Part shown: in pieces, positions 18,710 to 28,457 of the stretch | Layout of the letters: every line of letters begins with the position of its first letter | Position numbering within the stretch: position 1 is the stretch's first letter | DNA from: Paenibacillus_AM sp052180255 | Lineage (GTDB): Bacteria > Bacillota > Bacilli > Paenibacillales > NBRC-103111 | DNA: 64,000 nucleotides | Reading direction: 5' to 3' | Assembly (NCBI RefSeq): GCF_052180255.1 | Contig: NZ_CP197466.1 | Location: 310,001 to 374,000 of the forward strand | Position numbers and translations under genes: made by a program | The notes under the pieces: generated by a model | Database searches by the model: none | The model's input: the letters and a program-made list of their open reading frames with translations, nothing else | Told to the model about the DNA's origin: nothing

Positions 18710-20512
18710 ATGTCCAGAATTCTATCTTTTCCTGAACCTTTTCCTGATGAAGATTTTCGAAGTATTCTTTACAGGTATCATCTTCGATCCGGAGATCCAG
18801 AATTTGTTCATACTCAGTATGAACTTTTCGGAGTGCGTTCCTATAAACAAAAAATATTCCCTAGAGGACTACAAATAATGTTAGATAGGCTGCCTTTGGG
18901 CCATACATTTACGGCGGAAGATTTGCTTTATAAACATACATGGTATGGACTATACAAAGCTTTGTTCACCGACGAGAGAAATAAAAAAATGTTTAATGTT
19001 ATATTACATGGATCGAATATAAAAAATGCTGAAGGACAGCCACAAATAGCTGGCAAACAATCTGTTTTGACATCAGAAGTAAAATATTGCCTGGGATGTG
19101 TTTTGAATGATTTGCAAACATACGGTGAAGTTATTGTTCATAGACAGCATCAAGTAGCTTTCTTGGAAGTATGTCCTATTCACTCTTTACGATTATACAG
19201 TGAGTGTCCCAAATGTTCAAATAAGTATGCAAATACTCAAAACGGAGTTTTACTTAGAGATTCGCGATGTAAATGTGGTAACAATCTTCCAAACGAATAT
19301 ATAGAAATAAATTCAGTGCATCAGCAACAAATAGATTTATTGCAAGATTTATTATACATTAGGGAAAATTATAATTATTTGAATATCGATTCCATTATTA
19401 TCAAATTTATAGATCAGCTATATACTCAAGGTTTTATTACACCAAAGGGGACAATATTAAAAAAGGAATTGCTTGCATATTTTATATCTGAGTACTCACA
19501 AGCTGAAATCTATAAATTAAACGAAGTAAATACGGAGGGAAATTACTTTAGGAATGTTTTATTTCATCGAGAGCACATGGTAAATAATATTCCCTTTTAT
19601 CTTCTATTAGCTCGATTGTTATGCAAATCGTTTAGAAGTTTAGTAGAAACTCCTATTCAGTATGCCATAGAGATTCCTTTTGGAAATGGTCCTTGGGCAT
19701 GTAAAAACTTAAAATGCCAGCTATATAATGTTCCAAGAATCAATCGTTGTGTTCGAAATGTAAACGATAGTTCAGGAGTTTACTCGATAAAATATGATTG
19801 TGATAGTTGTAATCATACAAGCATTATTCGTGGGGAGAAAATAACCTGTTCTAAGCGAAGAATTAGTAAAGATATTAATAATACACACGATGCATTAAAT
19901 GAGATAAATACTGCTCGTCAAGAGATAGCGGTGGCATCAGAAGTGAGTTTTGAAAGTAAGTTACAAAAAAAAAGATTAATAATGGGTAATTTGTTGAATA
20001 ATCACTATTTTAAAACTCGTAGCGAAGTACGAAAACAAGCTCAATATCTTTATGAATGGCTCATGCTTTACGACAAGGAATGGTTGGAGTTAAGGATTCC
20101 TCAAAAAATAGAACGAAAGAGTAGAAAGTTGGATTTTAGATCCATTGATCAAGACTTACAGCAAAAAATACGTACAGCAGGGGAAAGCATCTCTTTAGAG
20201 TATTATTTACCTATCCGAAGAGGAACAATTCTAAGAAGGTTATCTCCGAAAGATCGAAATAGATTCAATCAATACTATCGCTACAAATTGCCCGCGGCTG
20301 TACAGGAAATAGATAAATTTGTTGAGACGAAAAAGCAATTTCTAATTCGTAGTATACCTAGACATTATTCGAAACTTCTAGTTGATAATATAAAAGGAAT
20401 AACAGTAAGTCATTTTAAAGAAAAGGCTTCTGTTAGTTACTATTTAAACGGAGATGAAGAAGTTGATGAACATATCAGAAATTTCCTTTCCGAAAAAGGA
20501 ATGTTAATTTAA
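18710..20512 (+). CDS. tniQ: TniQ/TnsD-like target selection protein (first copy)
   Basis: A 600-aa protein with the N-terminal TniQ domain (FPDEDFRSILYRYHLRSGDP) and zinc-finger cysteines (YCLGC, CPIHSLRLYSECPKC, CKCG within about residues 125-200). The long C-terminal part, with a second CNHTSIIRGEKITC-type cluster, is the size expected of a TnsD that reads a specific DNA site. Because the element sits at attTn7 beside glmS, one of the two TniQ proteins must recognise the glmS end. This copy is directly behind tnsC, the position of tnsD in Tn7-like operons. Confidence 0.9.
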   Translation: MSRILSFPEPFPDEDFRSILYRYHLRSGDPEFVHTQYELFGVRSYKQKIFPRGLQIMLDRLPLGHTFTAEDLLYKHTWYGLYKALFTDERNKKMFNVILHGSNIKNAEGQPQIAGKQSVLTSEVKYCLGCVLNDLQTYGEVIVHRQHQVAFLEVCPIHSLRLYSECPKCSNKYANTQNGVLLRDSRCKCGNNLPNEYIEINSVHQQQIDLLQDLLYIRENYNYLNIDSIIIKFIDQLYTQGFITPKGTILKKELLAYFISEYSQAEIYKLNEVNTEGNYFRNVLFHREHMVNNIPFYLLLARLLCKSFRSLVETPIQYAIEIPFGNGPWACKNLKCQLYNVPRINRCVRNVNDSSGVYSIKYDCDSCNHTSIIRGEKITCSKRRISKDINNTHDALNEINTARQEIAVASEVSFESKLQKKRLIMGNLLNNHYFKTRSEVRKQAQYLYEWLMLYDKEWLELRIPQKIERKSRKLDFRSIDQDLQQKIRTAGESISLEYYLPIRRGTILRRLSPKDRNRFNQYYRYKLPAAVQEIDKFVETKKQFLIRSIPRHYSKLLVDNIKGITVSHFKEKASVSYYLNGDEEVDEHIRNFLSEKGMLI

Positions 20513-20628
20513 AAAATCAAAATCTTTCTCTTAAATTAGTTCCAATAGACAAATGTTAAAAGAAAATAAACCATTAGATTGAAAAATAATGTATTTTCTT
20601 AGTGCTTTGATTAAGTTAAGGAAGTTTA

Positions 20629-20732
20629 AAAGCACTACATGCTTTTCGCGTATGTGCTTTAATTAATAATTGGAAGTGGTAATATTATGAGGAGGACGTA
20701 GCCCAGCGAAGGCGCGGGAGCGTCCTTTTTTA
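20629..20732 (+). terminator. tandem hairpins after tniQ, the second a terminator
   Basis: An imperfect hairpin (AAAGCACTACATGC with GCGTATGTGCTTT, 20629-20660) is followed by a GC-rich stem-loop (AGGACG...CGTCCT, 20694-20726) ending in TTTTTT. It ends the tns operon. Confidence 0.7.
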
Positions 20733-20761
20733 TTAGACTAATAGTATTGAAGAGGTGAATC

Positions 20762-21212
20762 ATGTTTCGGGGAGTAATTATCGAGGGGTTATCTACCGCA
20801 GGAAAAACATCTGTCTTTACTGCAATAAAGAAGTTACATAGTCAAACACACAATGATGAAAAAACGATAATTGCAATAAGTGAACACTATACGCAAGTTT
20901 TGCATTCATACCAAGGCGTCTTAAGATCGATGGACAAGGATGAACATATTCAACTTTTAAATCGTCATGTTGATTATCTTGAGCAACAATTCAAAGCCCA
21001 TCACCCTAATTTGGCTACTATTTATTCCTAAATTTTATAGGCAATGGGCTAAATTTGTTCTATTAAAAGCAGTGTAAGGTACCGTAGCCGATCTTAAAGA
21101 GCATTATAAGAACGTTAAGATGGAGCATGTGGAGGGCGAATTAATTCTAGATTCCATTAAAGAAACAAAAATATTAATTGATCAAGTCGAACAGTTTTTA
21201 TTAGAGTCATAA
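20762..21212 (+). pseudogene. decayed P-loop nucleoside/nucleotide kinase-like gene
   Basis: The first 89 codons (20762-21031) encode an N-terminal P-loop EGLSTAGKTS followed by kinase-like helices. The frame then stops. A second piece in another frame (about 21085-21212, reading DLKEHYKNVKMEHVEGELIL and ending LLES) looks like the C-terminus of the same protein. The middle is missing, so I call an internal deletion. The family (thymidylate kinase-like P-loop) is an inference from the P-loop and gene size. It is probably dead cargo. Confidence 0.6.
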
Positions 21213-21494
21213 TGAAGAATGAAGTTAAGCATAAGGGTTCTACATATTAGTCATGTACAATATGTAAAACCCTTTATTTTATCTGACTTTCTTAAATTTA
21301 GGTCTTGATAAACTAGGAAAATATAGTATTAGACTGGGAACGGCGTTAAGCTAATGGGCAGTTTAGGTTAATAAAGGAGTTAATTCTGTCCCAGCCGAAT
21401 TATGTAGAGGAAATAATGCCAACTTACTTGTGCATAAAAAGTTGCGATACAAAGTCGCTGTTACTCTATACTTCGATTGAGAGGAGGGAAAGAA

Positions 21495-22391
21495 ATGGAT
21501 TGGCTTACGAGGATGAATCGAGCATTGGATTATATCGAAATGAATATATCCGGAGAAATCGACCTGACGGAGATAGCAAGTCAAGCTTGCTGTTCGTCTT
21601 ATCAGTTTCAAAGAATGTTCTCCTTCATTACGGATGTTACACTGGCGGAATATATACGACGCAGACGGCTTACTCTTGCAGCGATTGATTTGTTGAATTA
21701 CGATGCGAAAGTGATTGATATTGCCATTAAGTACGGTTACGATTCACCGGTTTCTTTCGCAAGAGCTTTTCAATCGATGCATGGTGTCAATCCAACTACG
21801 GCTCGTCAAGAAGGCGTCGCGTTGAAAGCATATCCACGACTTTCCTTTCTTATTTCAATCAAAGGGGTTGAGGCGATGAATTATCGGATCGAAACCAAGG
21901 AATCTTTCCAAGTATTTGGCATTGAAAGAGTATTTCAAACAAGCGGAGATGGCGATGGACCGACTACACCGGGGGGATTATGGCAGCAATGCCATGCCAA
22001 TGGCGAGGTAGAGAGACTCACTTCCAATGCGGGTGAATTGCCTGTATATCAGAGTAAGGATTTGTATAAAGTGCATGCAGTGTGCAGCTATCGAAAAACC
22101 GAAAATGATACGTTTCCGTATATGCTGTGTTCATTTAAGAGCGATTCCAGTAAAACGGATGGATATTTGGAAATCACGATCCCTTCACACACGTGGGCTA
22201 TATTCCCATCAGAACTGTTTACATGGGATCAATTTAATGATTCCATTGAGTCATTATACCACCGCTTTTATTCAGAATGGCTTCCAACAGCAGGATACGA
22301 GCAGGTCGATGGGATGGAATTCGAAGTCTATGGAGGCAGTAATGGCCTTAATTATGTTGAATTGTGGTTCGCGGTACGAAAAACTTCCTGA
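21495..22391 (+). CDS. AraC-family regulator with GyrI-like effector domain
   Basis: A 298-aa transcription factor. The N-terminal AraC double helix-turn-helix is clear (LTEIASQACCSSYQFQRMFS; VIDIAIKYGYDSPVSFARAF, residues about 20-105). The C-terminal about 150 residues form a GyrI-like small-molecule binding domain (YRIETKESFQVFGIERVF; DGYLEITIPSHTWAIFP), as in Rob/BmrR-type multidrug sensors. ATG 21495 is used because GAGGAGG precedes it. No target gene can be named from the sequence. Confidence 0.88.
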   Translation: MDWLTRMNRALDYIEMNISGEIDLTEIASQACCSSYQFQRMFSFITDVTLAEYIRRRRLTLAAIDLLNYDAKVIDIAIKYGYDSPVSFARAFQSMHGVNPTTARQEGVALKAYPRLSFLISIKGVEAMNYRIETKESFQVFGIERVFQTSGDGDGPTTPGGLWQQCHANGEVERLTSNAGELPVYQSKDLYKVHAVCSYRKTENDTFPYMLCSFKSDSSKTDGYLEITIPSHTWAIFPSELFTWDQFNDSIESLYHRFYSEWLPTAGYEQVDGMEFEVYGGSNGLNYVELWFAVRKTS

Positions 22392-22712
22392 ATGATGAAG
22401 ACAAACAGAACGTTGGATGTAACGGGACACTATAGCTTAATTAATACTAAAACGCGGTTGCCGACATTGATCGGCAGCCGCGTTGTGCTAACTGGCAGTT
22501 TGGCAGAATGTACAAACAGAGGAAAGATGGGCAAATTTAAGGTTTTTAGAGATAAACAGAGTTATTATTTTCTGAAAACCCATATTTGGGCATTGTAATG
22601 CGATTTGTAAATCTATGAATAATAGCGAACGTACGTTTTTGAGGTTTGTAAAAAATAATATTATATTCTACGATAGGTAACATCCGAAACCAAGAATTAA
22701 GGAGATGTTTAA
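22392..22712. other. intergenic stretch with a GC-rich inverted repeat
   Basis: ACGCGGTTGCCGA (22452-22464) and TCGGCAGCCGCGT (22472-22484) form a 13-bp hairpin with one G-T pair, but no T-run follows. I see no gene. An AAGGAGATG ribosome site for the methyltransferase lies at its end. Confidence 0.5.
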
Positions 22713-23501
22713 ATGAGCAATATATTATTAAATTCAAGAAAAAACACTTTTGATAATAAAGGGGTTTTAGAACAAAACAAAAAGTTTTGGGATAATACTG
22801 CTGACAAATGGTTCGGTGTAACTGCACTCCCAGAACTCGGATGCTTGATACCATCCGAAGAAGATTTACATTTGTTTGGTGATGTTTCTGGTAAAAAAGT
22901 TCTTGAAATTGGTTGTGGAAGTGGGCACTCTCTTAAATATCATGGTGACCATCTTGCATCAGAACTTTGGGGACTTGATATGTCAACACAGCAAATTGAA
23001 AATGCAACCCGTTATTTAAAAGATTGCGGATATGAAGCCCATTTATTCAATTGTCCCATGGAAGTGAATCCAGGTTTACCGATGGGTTATTTTGATATTG
23101 TTTATTCCATATATGCAATCGGCTGGACTACAGATTTACAAAAAACATTTAATTTAATCGCATCCTATTTAAAAAAAGGTGGTACTTTTATATTTAGCTG
23201 GGATCACCCTGTTATGAGATGTATGGAAATTGAAGAAGATAATCTTGTAGTTAAAAGCTCTTATTACGATGAAAATCTTTTTACGTTTGAAAAATACGGC
23301 TTTGATGTTTCACTCAGTAAAAGGAAAATTTCAACGTATATTAACGCTTTATCTAAAGCAGGATTTGTTATTGAGGAAATGATAGAAGAAACTGATAAAC
23401 AAACCCTTGAAAGTGAGAGCAAATTTGAACAGAAATATCATTCTGCTTTCAATGCGAAAATGTTTCCCTTGTCCTTCGTTTTTAAAGCAAGAAAACTTTA
23501 A
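22713..23501 (+). CDS. class I SAM-dependent methyltransferase
   Basis: A 262-aa protein with the SAM-binding motif I VLEIGCGSGHSLKY (about residues 63-76), motif II LWGLDMS, and FDIVYSIYAIGW as motif IV. The fold is that of small-molecule methyltransferases (UbiE/COQ5-like), and the substrate is unknown. TAAGGAGATG precedes the ATG. It stands alone between the AraC gene and the second tniQ, followed by its own terminator. Confidence 0.85.
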   Translation: MSNILLNSRKNTFDNKGVLEQNKKFWDNTADKWFGVTALPELGCLIPSEEDLHLFGDVSGKKVLEIGCGSGHSLKYHGDHLASELWGLDMSTQQIENATRYLKDCGYEAHLFNCPMEVNPGLPMGYFDIVYSIYAIGWTTDLQKTFNLIASYLKKGGTFIFSWDHPVMRCMEIEEDNLVVKSSYYDENLFTFEKYGFDVSLSKRKISTYINALSKAGFVIEEMIEETDKQTLESESKFEQKYHSAFNAKMFPLSFVFKARKL

Positions 23502-23523
23502 GCTAACGGGACACGTTTGTTCA

Positions 23524-23580
23524 ATAAAACAGCAGCAGTCTAGGACTTTATTTTCTCGTCCATGGCTGCTGCTGTTTTGT
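23524..23580 (+). terminator. Rho-independent terminator after the methyltransferase gene
   Basis: A long stem AAAACAGCAGCAG/CTGCTGCTGTTTT encloses a 25-nt loop, 25 bp after the stop codon. Confidence 0.75.
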
Positions 23581-23679
23581 ATTTATGGGTCAGTCTAATA
23601 CTTATTTTTCGGAGTCTGACTGTTTAGCAATTCAGTAATATGCGTAGGATCAACAAATCCAGTCTAAAACTTTATTTTC
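23536..23679. repeat. three 20-bp repeats resembling Tn7 TnsB sites
   Basis: CAGTCTAGGACTTTATTTTC (23536-23555), CAGTCTAATACTTATTTTTC (23591-23610) and CAGTCTAAAACTTTATTTTC (23660-23679) are near-identical. Read on the other strand they give GAAAATAAAGTnnTAGACTG, close to the canonical Tn7 TnsB site. The orientation and dispersed spacing resemble a Tn7 left end. They differ from this element's own end repeats. Confidence 0.6.
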
Positions 23680-23777
23680 TTCGGATAACAAACGCCGTGA
23701 TTGATATAGTTTGGGAATTAACGATATAAAATATGGGAACAATAATCATAGTGCCAGCCGTTAGGAGTGAAGGCGTT

Positions 23778-25628
23778 ATGATATATTTTCCCTCTTTATT
23801 TCCTGATGAAATACTATACAGTGCTCTTTCCAGATATCATAGAGATTCAGGAAGTGAAAATTATAAACTGACAATGGATGATCTGTTTGGAGATGCAAAA
23901 GTTTGTGCATCATTGCTGTTTCCATCCCATTTGGCTGCACTTTGCGAAAGAATGCCGCCAGGAAGTAAATTTAATCCTGAAAAGTTAATAGCTAATCATA
24001 CGTTTCTCCCATACTATGCCCCTTTTATCCCTAAGAAAAGAAACCTAGAAATGAAAGAGATTATGAATTCTGAGAAGGGCACTTCTGCATACATGCAGAT
24101 AGGGAAACCGGCCTCGACTGTTAAATCACAACAAGGGTTGAATTATTGTTCAGCTTGCGTCATTCATGATCGTAAAATCTATGGGGAGGCGTATTGGCAT
24201 AGATCCCATCAGGCTGAAGGTATCTTTATATGCCATTACCACAATAATGCTCTTATCAGAAGCAATGTGTCTCATGCGAACCAAAGAAATAAACATGAAT
24301 TTGTTTCATTAGAGAGTATCTTAGGGGATGAGGTCTTACACTATTGTGATTCAATACAAACACAATCTTTTAAAATCCGGAAGTATATCGCTGAACAGAC
24401 ATATCTACTTTTGAATAATCCTTTTAATCCACTTGGATTGGATAAAATTAATCGATTTTATGTAACGAAGTTGCAACGTATAGGGCTAGCTAATCATTCG
24501 GGAAGAATCAGGTGGGCAGATCTAATTCCTGCATTTAACCGATTTTTCGGTATAGAATTGCTAATGGAACTTCAAAGTCATATTGAACCTTCGCAAGAAG
24601 CTACTTGGCTACATAAATTACTAAGGAAACCGCGTGTTACGTGCCATCCGTTAAGGCATTTGTTAGTTCTTGGATTTCTAGGCGAGACTATGGAAAGCAT
24701 GACTAATCAAATACTTGATTATAAGATATCTTATGAACCTTTTGGGAAAGGGCCATGGCCATGTCTCAACAAAGCTGTAAATCATTATAAAGATCTAGTA
24801 ATATCTGCATGTGAAATTACAAGATGTTCAAAAACAGGACAACCTGTAGGAACATTCTCCTGTTCTTGTGGGTTTGTATATTCGAGGAAAGGGCCGGACC
24901 AATCCAATAATGATCGCTTTAAGATTGGCCGAATAAAAAACTTTGGACAAGAATGGAACGAGAAATTACGAATTATATCTCAGCAGGATATATCGCTAAG
25001 AGAAATGTCCAGAAAGCTTGGTTGTGATCCGAAAACAGTGATAAGTAGGCTTTCCGATAGCAAAAAAGTCATATCATCTGCGGTTGATCAGGAAAGCATG
25101 CGCTATAAAGAAGACTGGGTGAAGTTAATAAGTAATAATGGTGCGTTGTCAGTAACCGAGCTTCGAAAACTAAACGAGGCTGCATATTCCTGGCTGTATA
25201 GGCATGATAGGAAGTGGTTGCATGAACATTCACCCGTTAATAAGAAGAGTATTATAAATCGTGAACGTATCAAATGGGAAGAAAGGGATCATCAAACTGC
25301 TAAAGAGATTCAATTAACGGCAAATGAAATTTTGTATGGAAAGTCTGATAAACTTATCAGGGTAACCAAAACAGAGATCGGACGAAGGATCGGTAAATTA
25401 CCACTATTATTTAAAATGTTACACAAACTCCCTGAAACAGCCAAACAATTAAATACTGTTTTGGAGTCTGTAGAGGAATTTCAAAAAAGACGAATTGTTC
25501 TCAAAGCAGTAGAATTGAAGAATACGAATACAATTATCAAGAGTTGGGAACTAATTAGGGCTTCTGGCTTAAGGGAGAAGTTTATTGGAATTCATCGTGA
25601 TGTAATTGATGACCTCATTGCAACATAG
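23778..25628 (+). CDS. tniQ: TniQ/TnsD-like target selection protein (second copy)
   Basis: A 616-aa second TnsD-like protein. The TniQ start is seen as FPSLFPDEILYSALSRYHRDSGS, with zinc ligands in YCSACVIHD and CHYHNN and a second cluster CSCGFVYSRKG near residue 380. A helix-turn-helix-like segment ISLREMSRKLGCDPKTVISRL (about 410-430) suggests sequence-specific DNA binding. ATG 23778 is preferred over the in-frame start 45 bp upstream because TAGGAGTGAAGG precedes it. It lies 3.2 kb from tnsABC, separated by cargo, and is not closely similar to the first copy. Confidence 0.87.
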   Translation: MIYFPSLFPDEILYSALSRYHRDSGSENYKLTMDDLFGDAKVCASLLFPSHLAALCERMPPGSKFNPEKLIANHTFLPYYAPFIPKKRNLEMKEIMNSEKGTSAYMQIGKPASTVKSQQGLNYCSACVIHDRKIYGEAYWHRSHQAEGIFICHYHNNALIRSNVSHANQRNKHEFVSLESILGDEVLHYCDSIQTQSFKIRKYIAEQTYLLLNNPFNPLGLDKINRFYVTKLQRIGLANHSGRIRWADLIPAFNRFFGIELLMELQSHIEPSQEATWLHKLLRKPRVTCHPLRHLLVLGFLGETMESMTNQILDYKISYEPFGKGPWPCLNKAVNHYKDLVISACEITRCSKTGQPVGTFSCSCGFVYSRKGPDQSNNDRFKIGRIKNFGQEWNEKLRIISQQDISLREMSRKLGCDPKTVISRLSDSKKVISSAVDQESMRYKEDWVKLISNNGALSVTELRKLNEAAYSWLYRHDRKWLHEHSPVNKKSIINRERIKWEERDHQTAKEIQLTANEILYGKSDKLIRVTKTEIGRRIGKLPLLFKMLHKLPETAKQLNTVLESVEEFQKRRIVLKAVELKNTNTIIKSWELIRASGLREKFIGIHRDVIDDLIAT

Positions 25629-25676
25629 TAGTATAGATGAACATGCGAAAACACATTGTCAATGGAGGTGATAATA

Positions 25677-26057
25677 ATGACATTGCTTAATGACGAAGAA
25701 AAAGTCACTTTCTTAATTGGTCTATTAGAACGCCATATTGATAAACTTCCGAGTGAGAACAGCTTTGCAAATTATCTTGAATCAATCCGTGGTTTTTTAA
25801 AGACTAAGGATCCAATTCTTCAAAAGGCAGCATTCTCTAATAGTGAGTTATTTATAGACAACTTCTCTCATACTTTAAATAACTGTATTACTTCCAAACA
25901 GGCGGTAGGCTCACTAATAGCTGCATTTGAAAAAGTGGGATATGCTGATTCAATGGATGTTGCCGCGGTCATTATTGAGTTTGAGAATCTTCTACAACGA
26001 CTGTCTATAGCAGAAGTTGAGAATTTATATAAGGAACGTTGGATGACTGATAAATAA
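25677..26057 (+). CDS. small protein of unknown function
   Basis: A 126-aa mostly helical acidic protein that I do not recognise. ATG 25677 is chosen for the strong GGAGGTGAT before it. It follows the second tniQ by 48 bp and may share its transcript. A degraded second copy of its start lies at about 30500-30665, which shows the family moves or duplicates within these elements. Confidence 0.65.
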   Translation: MTLLNDEEKVTFLIGLLERHIDKLPSENSFANYLESIRGFLKTKDPILQKAAFSNSELFIDNFSHTLNNCITSKQAVGSLIAAFEKVGYADSMDVAAVIIEFENLLQRLSIAEVENLYKERWMTDK

Positions 26058-26112
26058 GTGGATTTGAATGTTTGATCTGAGTTCTAAATCGAGAGGAGAG
26101 GATTAGCCCTAT

Positions 26113-26391
26113 ATGACTCAGTTTACAAGCCGACGGATAATGAATAAACATTACGCACAAGGAGTTATTTCAGAGCTTCAACATTTAGGCTATCCCTGTG
26201 AACAAGCGAAGGCAGCTTTTTTTCGCCACTATAGAGACATGAAACGTACGTTTGGACTTGAGCCAAATGTAAGTGAATTTGCAAAGTTGATCCATGAGTT
26301 TGAAATAGCAATGGAGCGCAAATATAACCCAAATGATCCAAATCATATTTTGGTGGACCACCTTCAGCAACAGGTGAAAACTAAAAAATGA
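26113..26391 (+). CDS. small basic protein of unknown function
   Basis: A 92-aa protein rich in Arg, Lys, His and aromatic residues (FTSRRIMNKHYAQG; FFRHYRDMKRTFG). The family is not recognised. GAGAGGAGAGG lies somewhat far upstream. It follows the 25677 gene by 55 bp and could be co-expressed with it. Confidence 0.5.
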   Translation: MTQFTSRRIMNKHYAQGVISELQHLGYPCEQAKAAFFRHYRDMKRTFGLEPNVSEFAKLIHEFEIAMERKYNPNDPNHILVDHLQQQVKTKK

Positions 26392-26398
26392 CAGGCTG

Positions 26399-26680
26399 CT
26401 ATTGCTACTCTTATCGGCCCATCCGAAGGTGCGGATGAGTCTTTGCCAGCAATTGTGGGGCCGAAGGTAACGCGGCTATTACGACGCGGTTTGGCAGCCA
26501 AGGAGAACGGCTTGCATCCGTTCCACTACCTGACGTACCGTACCTGTTTGAACAGTTGCCCAGTTCCAGGCTCTTCAAGATCCAAAAAGCACAGGATTCC
26601 TTGCTGCTATGATCATTTTTGCTACCGCTTGTTTACCTTTGTTCCCATCTGAAATTCCTAGGTGGGGGCTATTTGACGTT
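26399..26680 (+). pseudogene. IS66-type transposase C-terminal remnant
   Basis: The translated fragment AAKENGLHPFHYLTY, followed after a small frameshift by YLFEQLPSSRL, matches the characteristic C-terminal end of IS66 transposases. Nothing of the rest of the gene is seen, and the reading frame is broken. From 26681 to about 26870 I see no gene. Confidence 0.6.
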
Positions 26681-26871
26681 CATGTATATCGAAACTCGAC
26701 CTGATGTAAATGGGAACTCGTTGATTGGGCTTATCCCTGGGGGAGGGGGAAGTGATCCGAAAGAAATTCAATATCGAACAGAATGAATAATTAAACCTAG
26801 CAGCCTGGTAAAGATGGTAATAAATCTATTATCTTTATGAGTTTTTTTAATTTTGATAGACTTCTAAGCAG

Positions 26872-27435
26872 CTATAAATATGCGAATAAGGTATCAAACC
26901 GTGGACCTATCTTGGGGGTGCCAATGAAGAAGGAACGAATAATCAGCCACCTATTAGAAAATTTATCCCAACAATTAAGATTAGGAAGTAAGAAGAAAGT
27001 TAATATGTTTGCAATAGAAAAAGAAGTGATTCGTGCTTTTCTCGATCGTTTCTTTGCAGCAGCAATGCCGATTGACGTTGCTAAATGGGTTTTCCCTACA
27101 CCGCTGGGACCTAAGAATACAATGTTTTCATTGCCTTCAATGAAGCGTAAGCTAGCAAAGTCCAGCATTTGCTCTCGGTTCACAGAGGGTTGAAAGCTAA
27201 AGTCAAAGGTTGAGAGTTCCTTCTGATGTGGAAAAGCACCGACTTTCACCATCGCATGAATCATGTTCTGCTCACGTACATCAATCTCATAGCCTGTGAG
27301 CTTCACAAGTGTATCCATGAACGACAGTTGGTTATGAATACTAAAATCGACCACTTCATTTAAATGGTTCACCATTTGCTTCAGATTTAGATACTCAAGG
27401 TTTCGTACGGCTTGCTGGCAGGAGGTTACATTCAT
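26872..27435 (-). pseudogene. IS21-family IstB-like ATPase, truncated
   Basis: The frame starts as an IstB helper ATPase: N-terminal helices, then FLGPSGVGKTHLATSIGIAAAKKR with the Walker A loop (about residues 107-131). After that (below about 27050) the sequence no longer looks like IstB and lacks Walker B, so the 3' half has been replaced or lost. The start overlaps the end of the istA-like gene by 4 bp, the normal IS21 arrangement. Confidence 0.75.
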
Positions 27436-28402
27436 TCAAATGCACCTCCAATCGCACGTAGATTCTTCTTAACCAAGTCATTAATGTCCGGATAGCTTGG
27501 CATAGACAATCTTAAATTTTCCCTGTAATGCTCTTCTGTATAATTTAATTTCGTTTCACCAATAGGATGGCGTACTAGAAGTTTCGTGTTATAATATGCA
27601 TACAAATGGTTGTCATAGACTTGTATTCCCACCGTTTTTCCTTGATACCCAGCGGGAACTGAGTATTGTCTGGATTGGTAGGAGATCATGTTCGATGCAT
27701 TGATCTTTACAAGCTTATGATGTATGCGATAGGAACTTCTTACACGCTCCGCTGGTAACGGGTGTAAGGAGTTTTTTTCCTTTTCTAGGGCTAGAACTGG
27801 CACTTTTCCCGTTCCTTGATGGAACGACTGGTTCACACGATCACATAGCTTCTGAATGTAAACTTGAAGCTCTGTTAAGTTTAATTTACCTTGGTAAGCA
27901 TGGATCTCATCTAGAATTTTCATCTGGGATTCCACCTTCCCTTTGGTACGAGGACGTCCTGCAATACAGGGCCTAACTTGAAATCCAAAGTCGGCTGCGT
28001 ATCCAGCAAGCTTAGCATTCACTCTACCGGCGGTATGTTCCGATCTCGCTTCGTCCATGACGGTCTTCATGTTGTCAGTTAGGATCTCATGAGGAACACC
28101 ACCAATAGCCTCTAATGCTTCTGTTAAGAAGGATAGTAGCACGCTTTGCGATTTGGATACGCTCATGTGGTACACCCTAAATCGTGAATACGAGAGCAGC
28201 AGAACGGCTACATTGACCTCAACTTTCTCGCCGTCTTTCGTTTCGAAGGGAATACTTTCTTTCCAGTCTAACTGAGCCTGCGCACCTGGTTCTGTTTCAA
28301 AGCGAATGGTTCCTTGTGGTGACGGCATACGTTGTCCTTGCTTAAAATAAGCTTCAAATTCTGGCCTACGAGCGATGTAAGCCCGAAAAGCAGACGCTGA
28401 AC
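27432..28402 (-). pseudogene. IS21-family IstA-like DDE transposase, N-terminally truncated
   Basis: The catalytic core is present: D in AQLDWKES, D in LTDNMKT and E in GKVESQMK, followed by the beta-barrel part ISYQSRQYSVPAGYQGKTVG. Homologous reading continues upstream of the first ATG (28328) to about 28402 (AFRAYIARRPEFEAYFKQGQ). The N-terminal helix-turn-helix is missing, so the element cannot be active by itself. Confidence 0.8.
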
Positions 28403-28457
28403 ATTGCAGTCCATGATTGGGTTAGGAGAGTGAATCAAGCAACTGAATCTCATTTGG

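Noticed and set aside
22452..22484. GC-rich hairpin as a terminator
   Set aside because: No T-run follows and it lies about 60 bp past the AraC stop codon. Left as an unexplained inverted repeat.
26837..27193. 118-codon frame on the plus strand
   Set aside because: Its second half is the antisense of the IstB Walker A region. The first half has no recognisable family or ribosome site.
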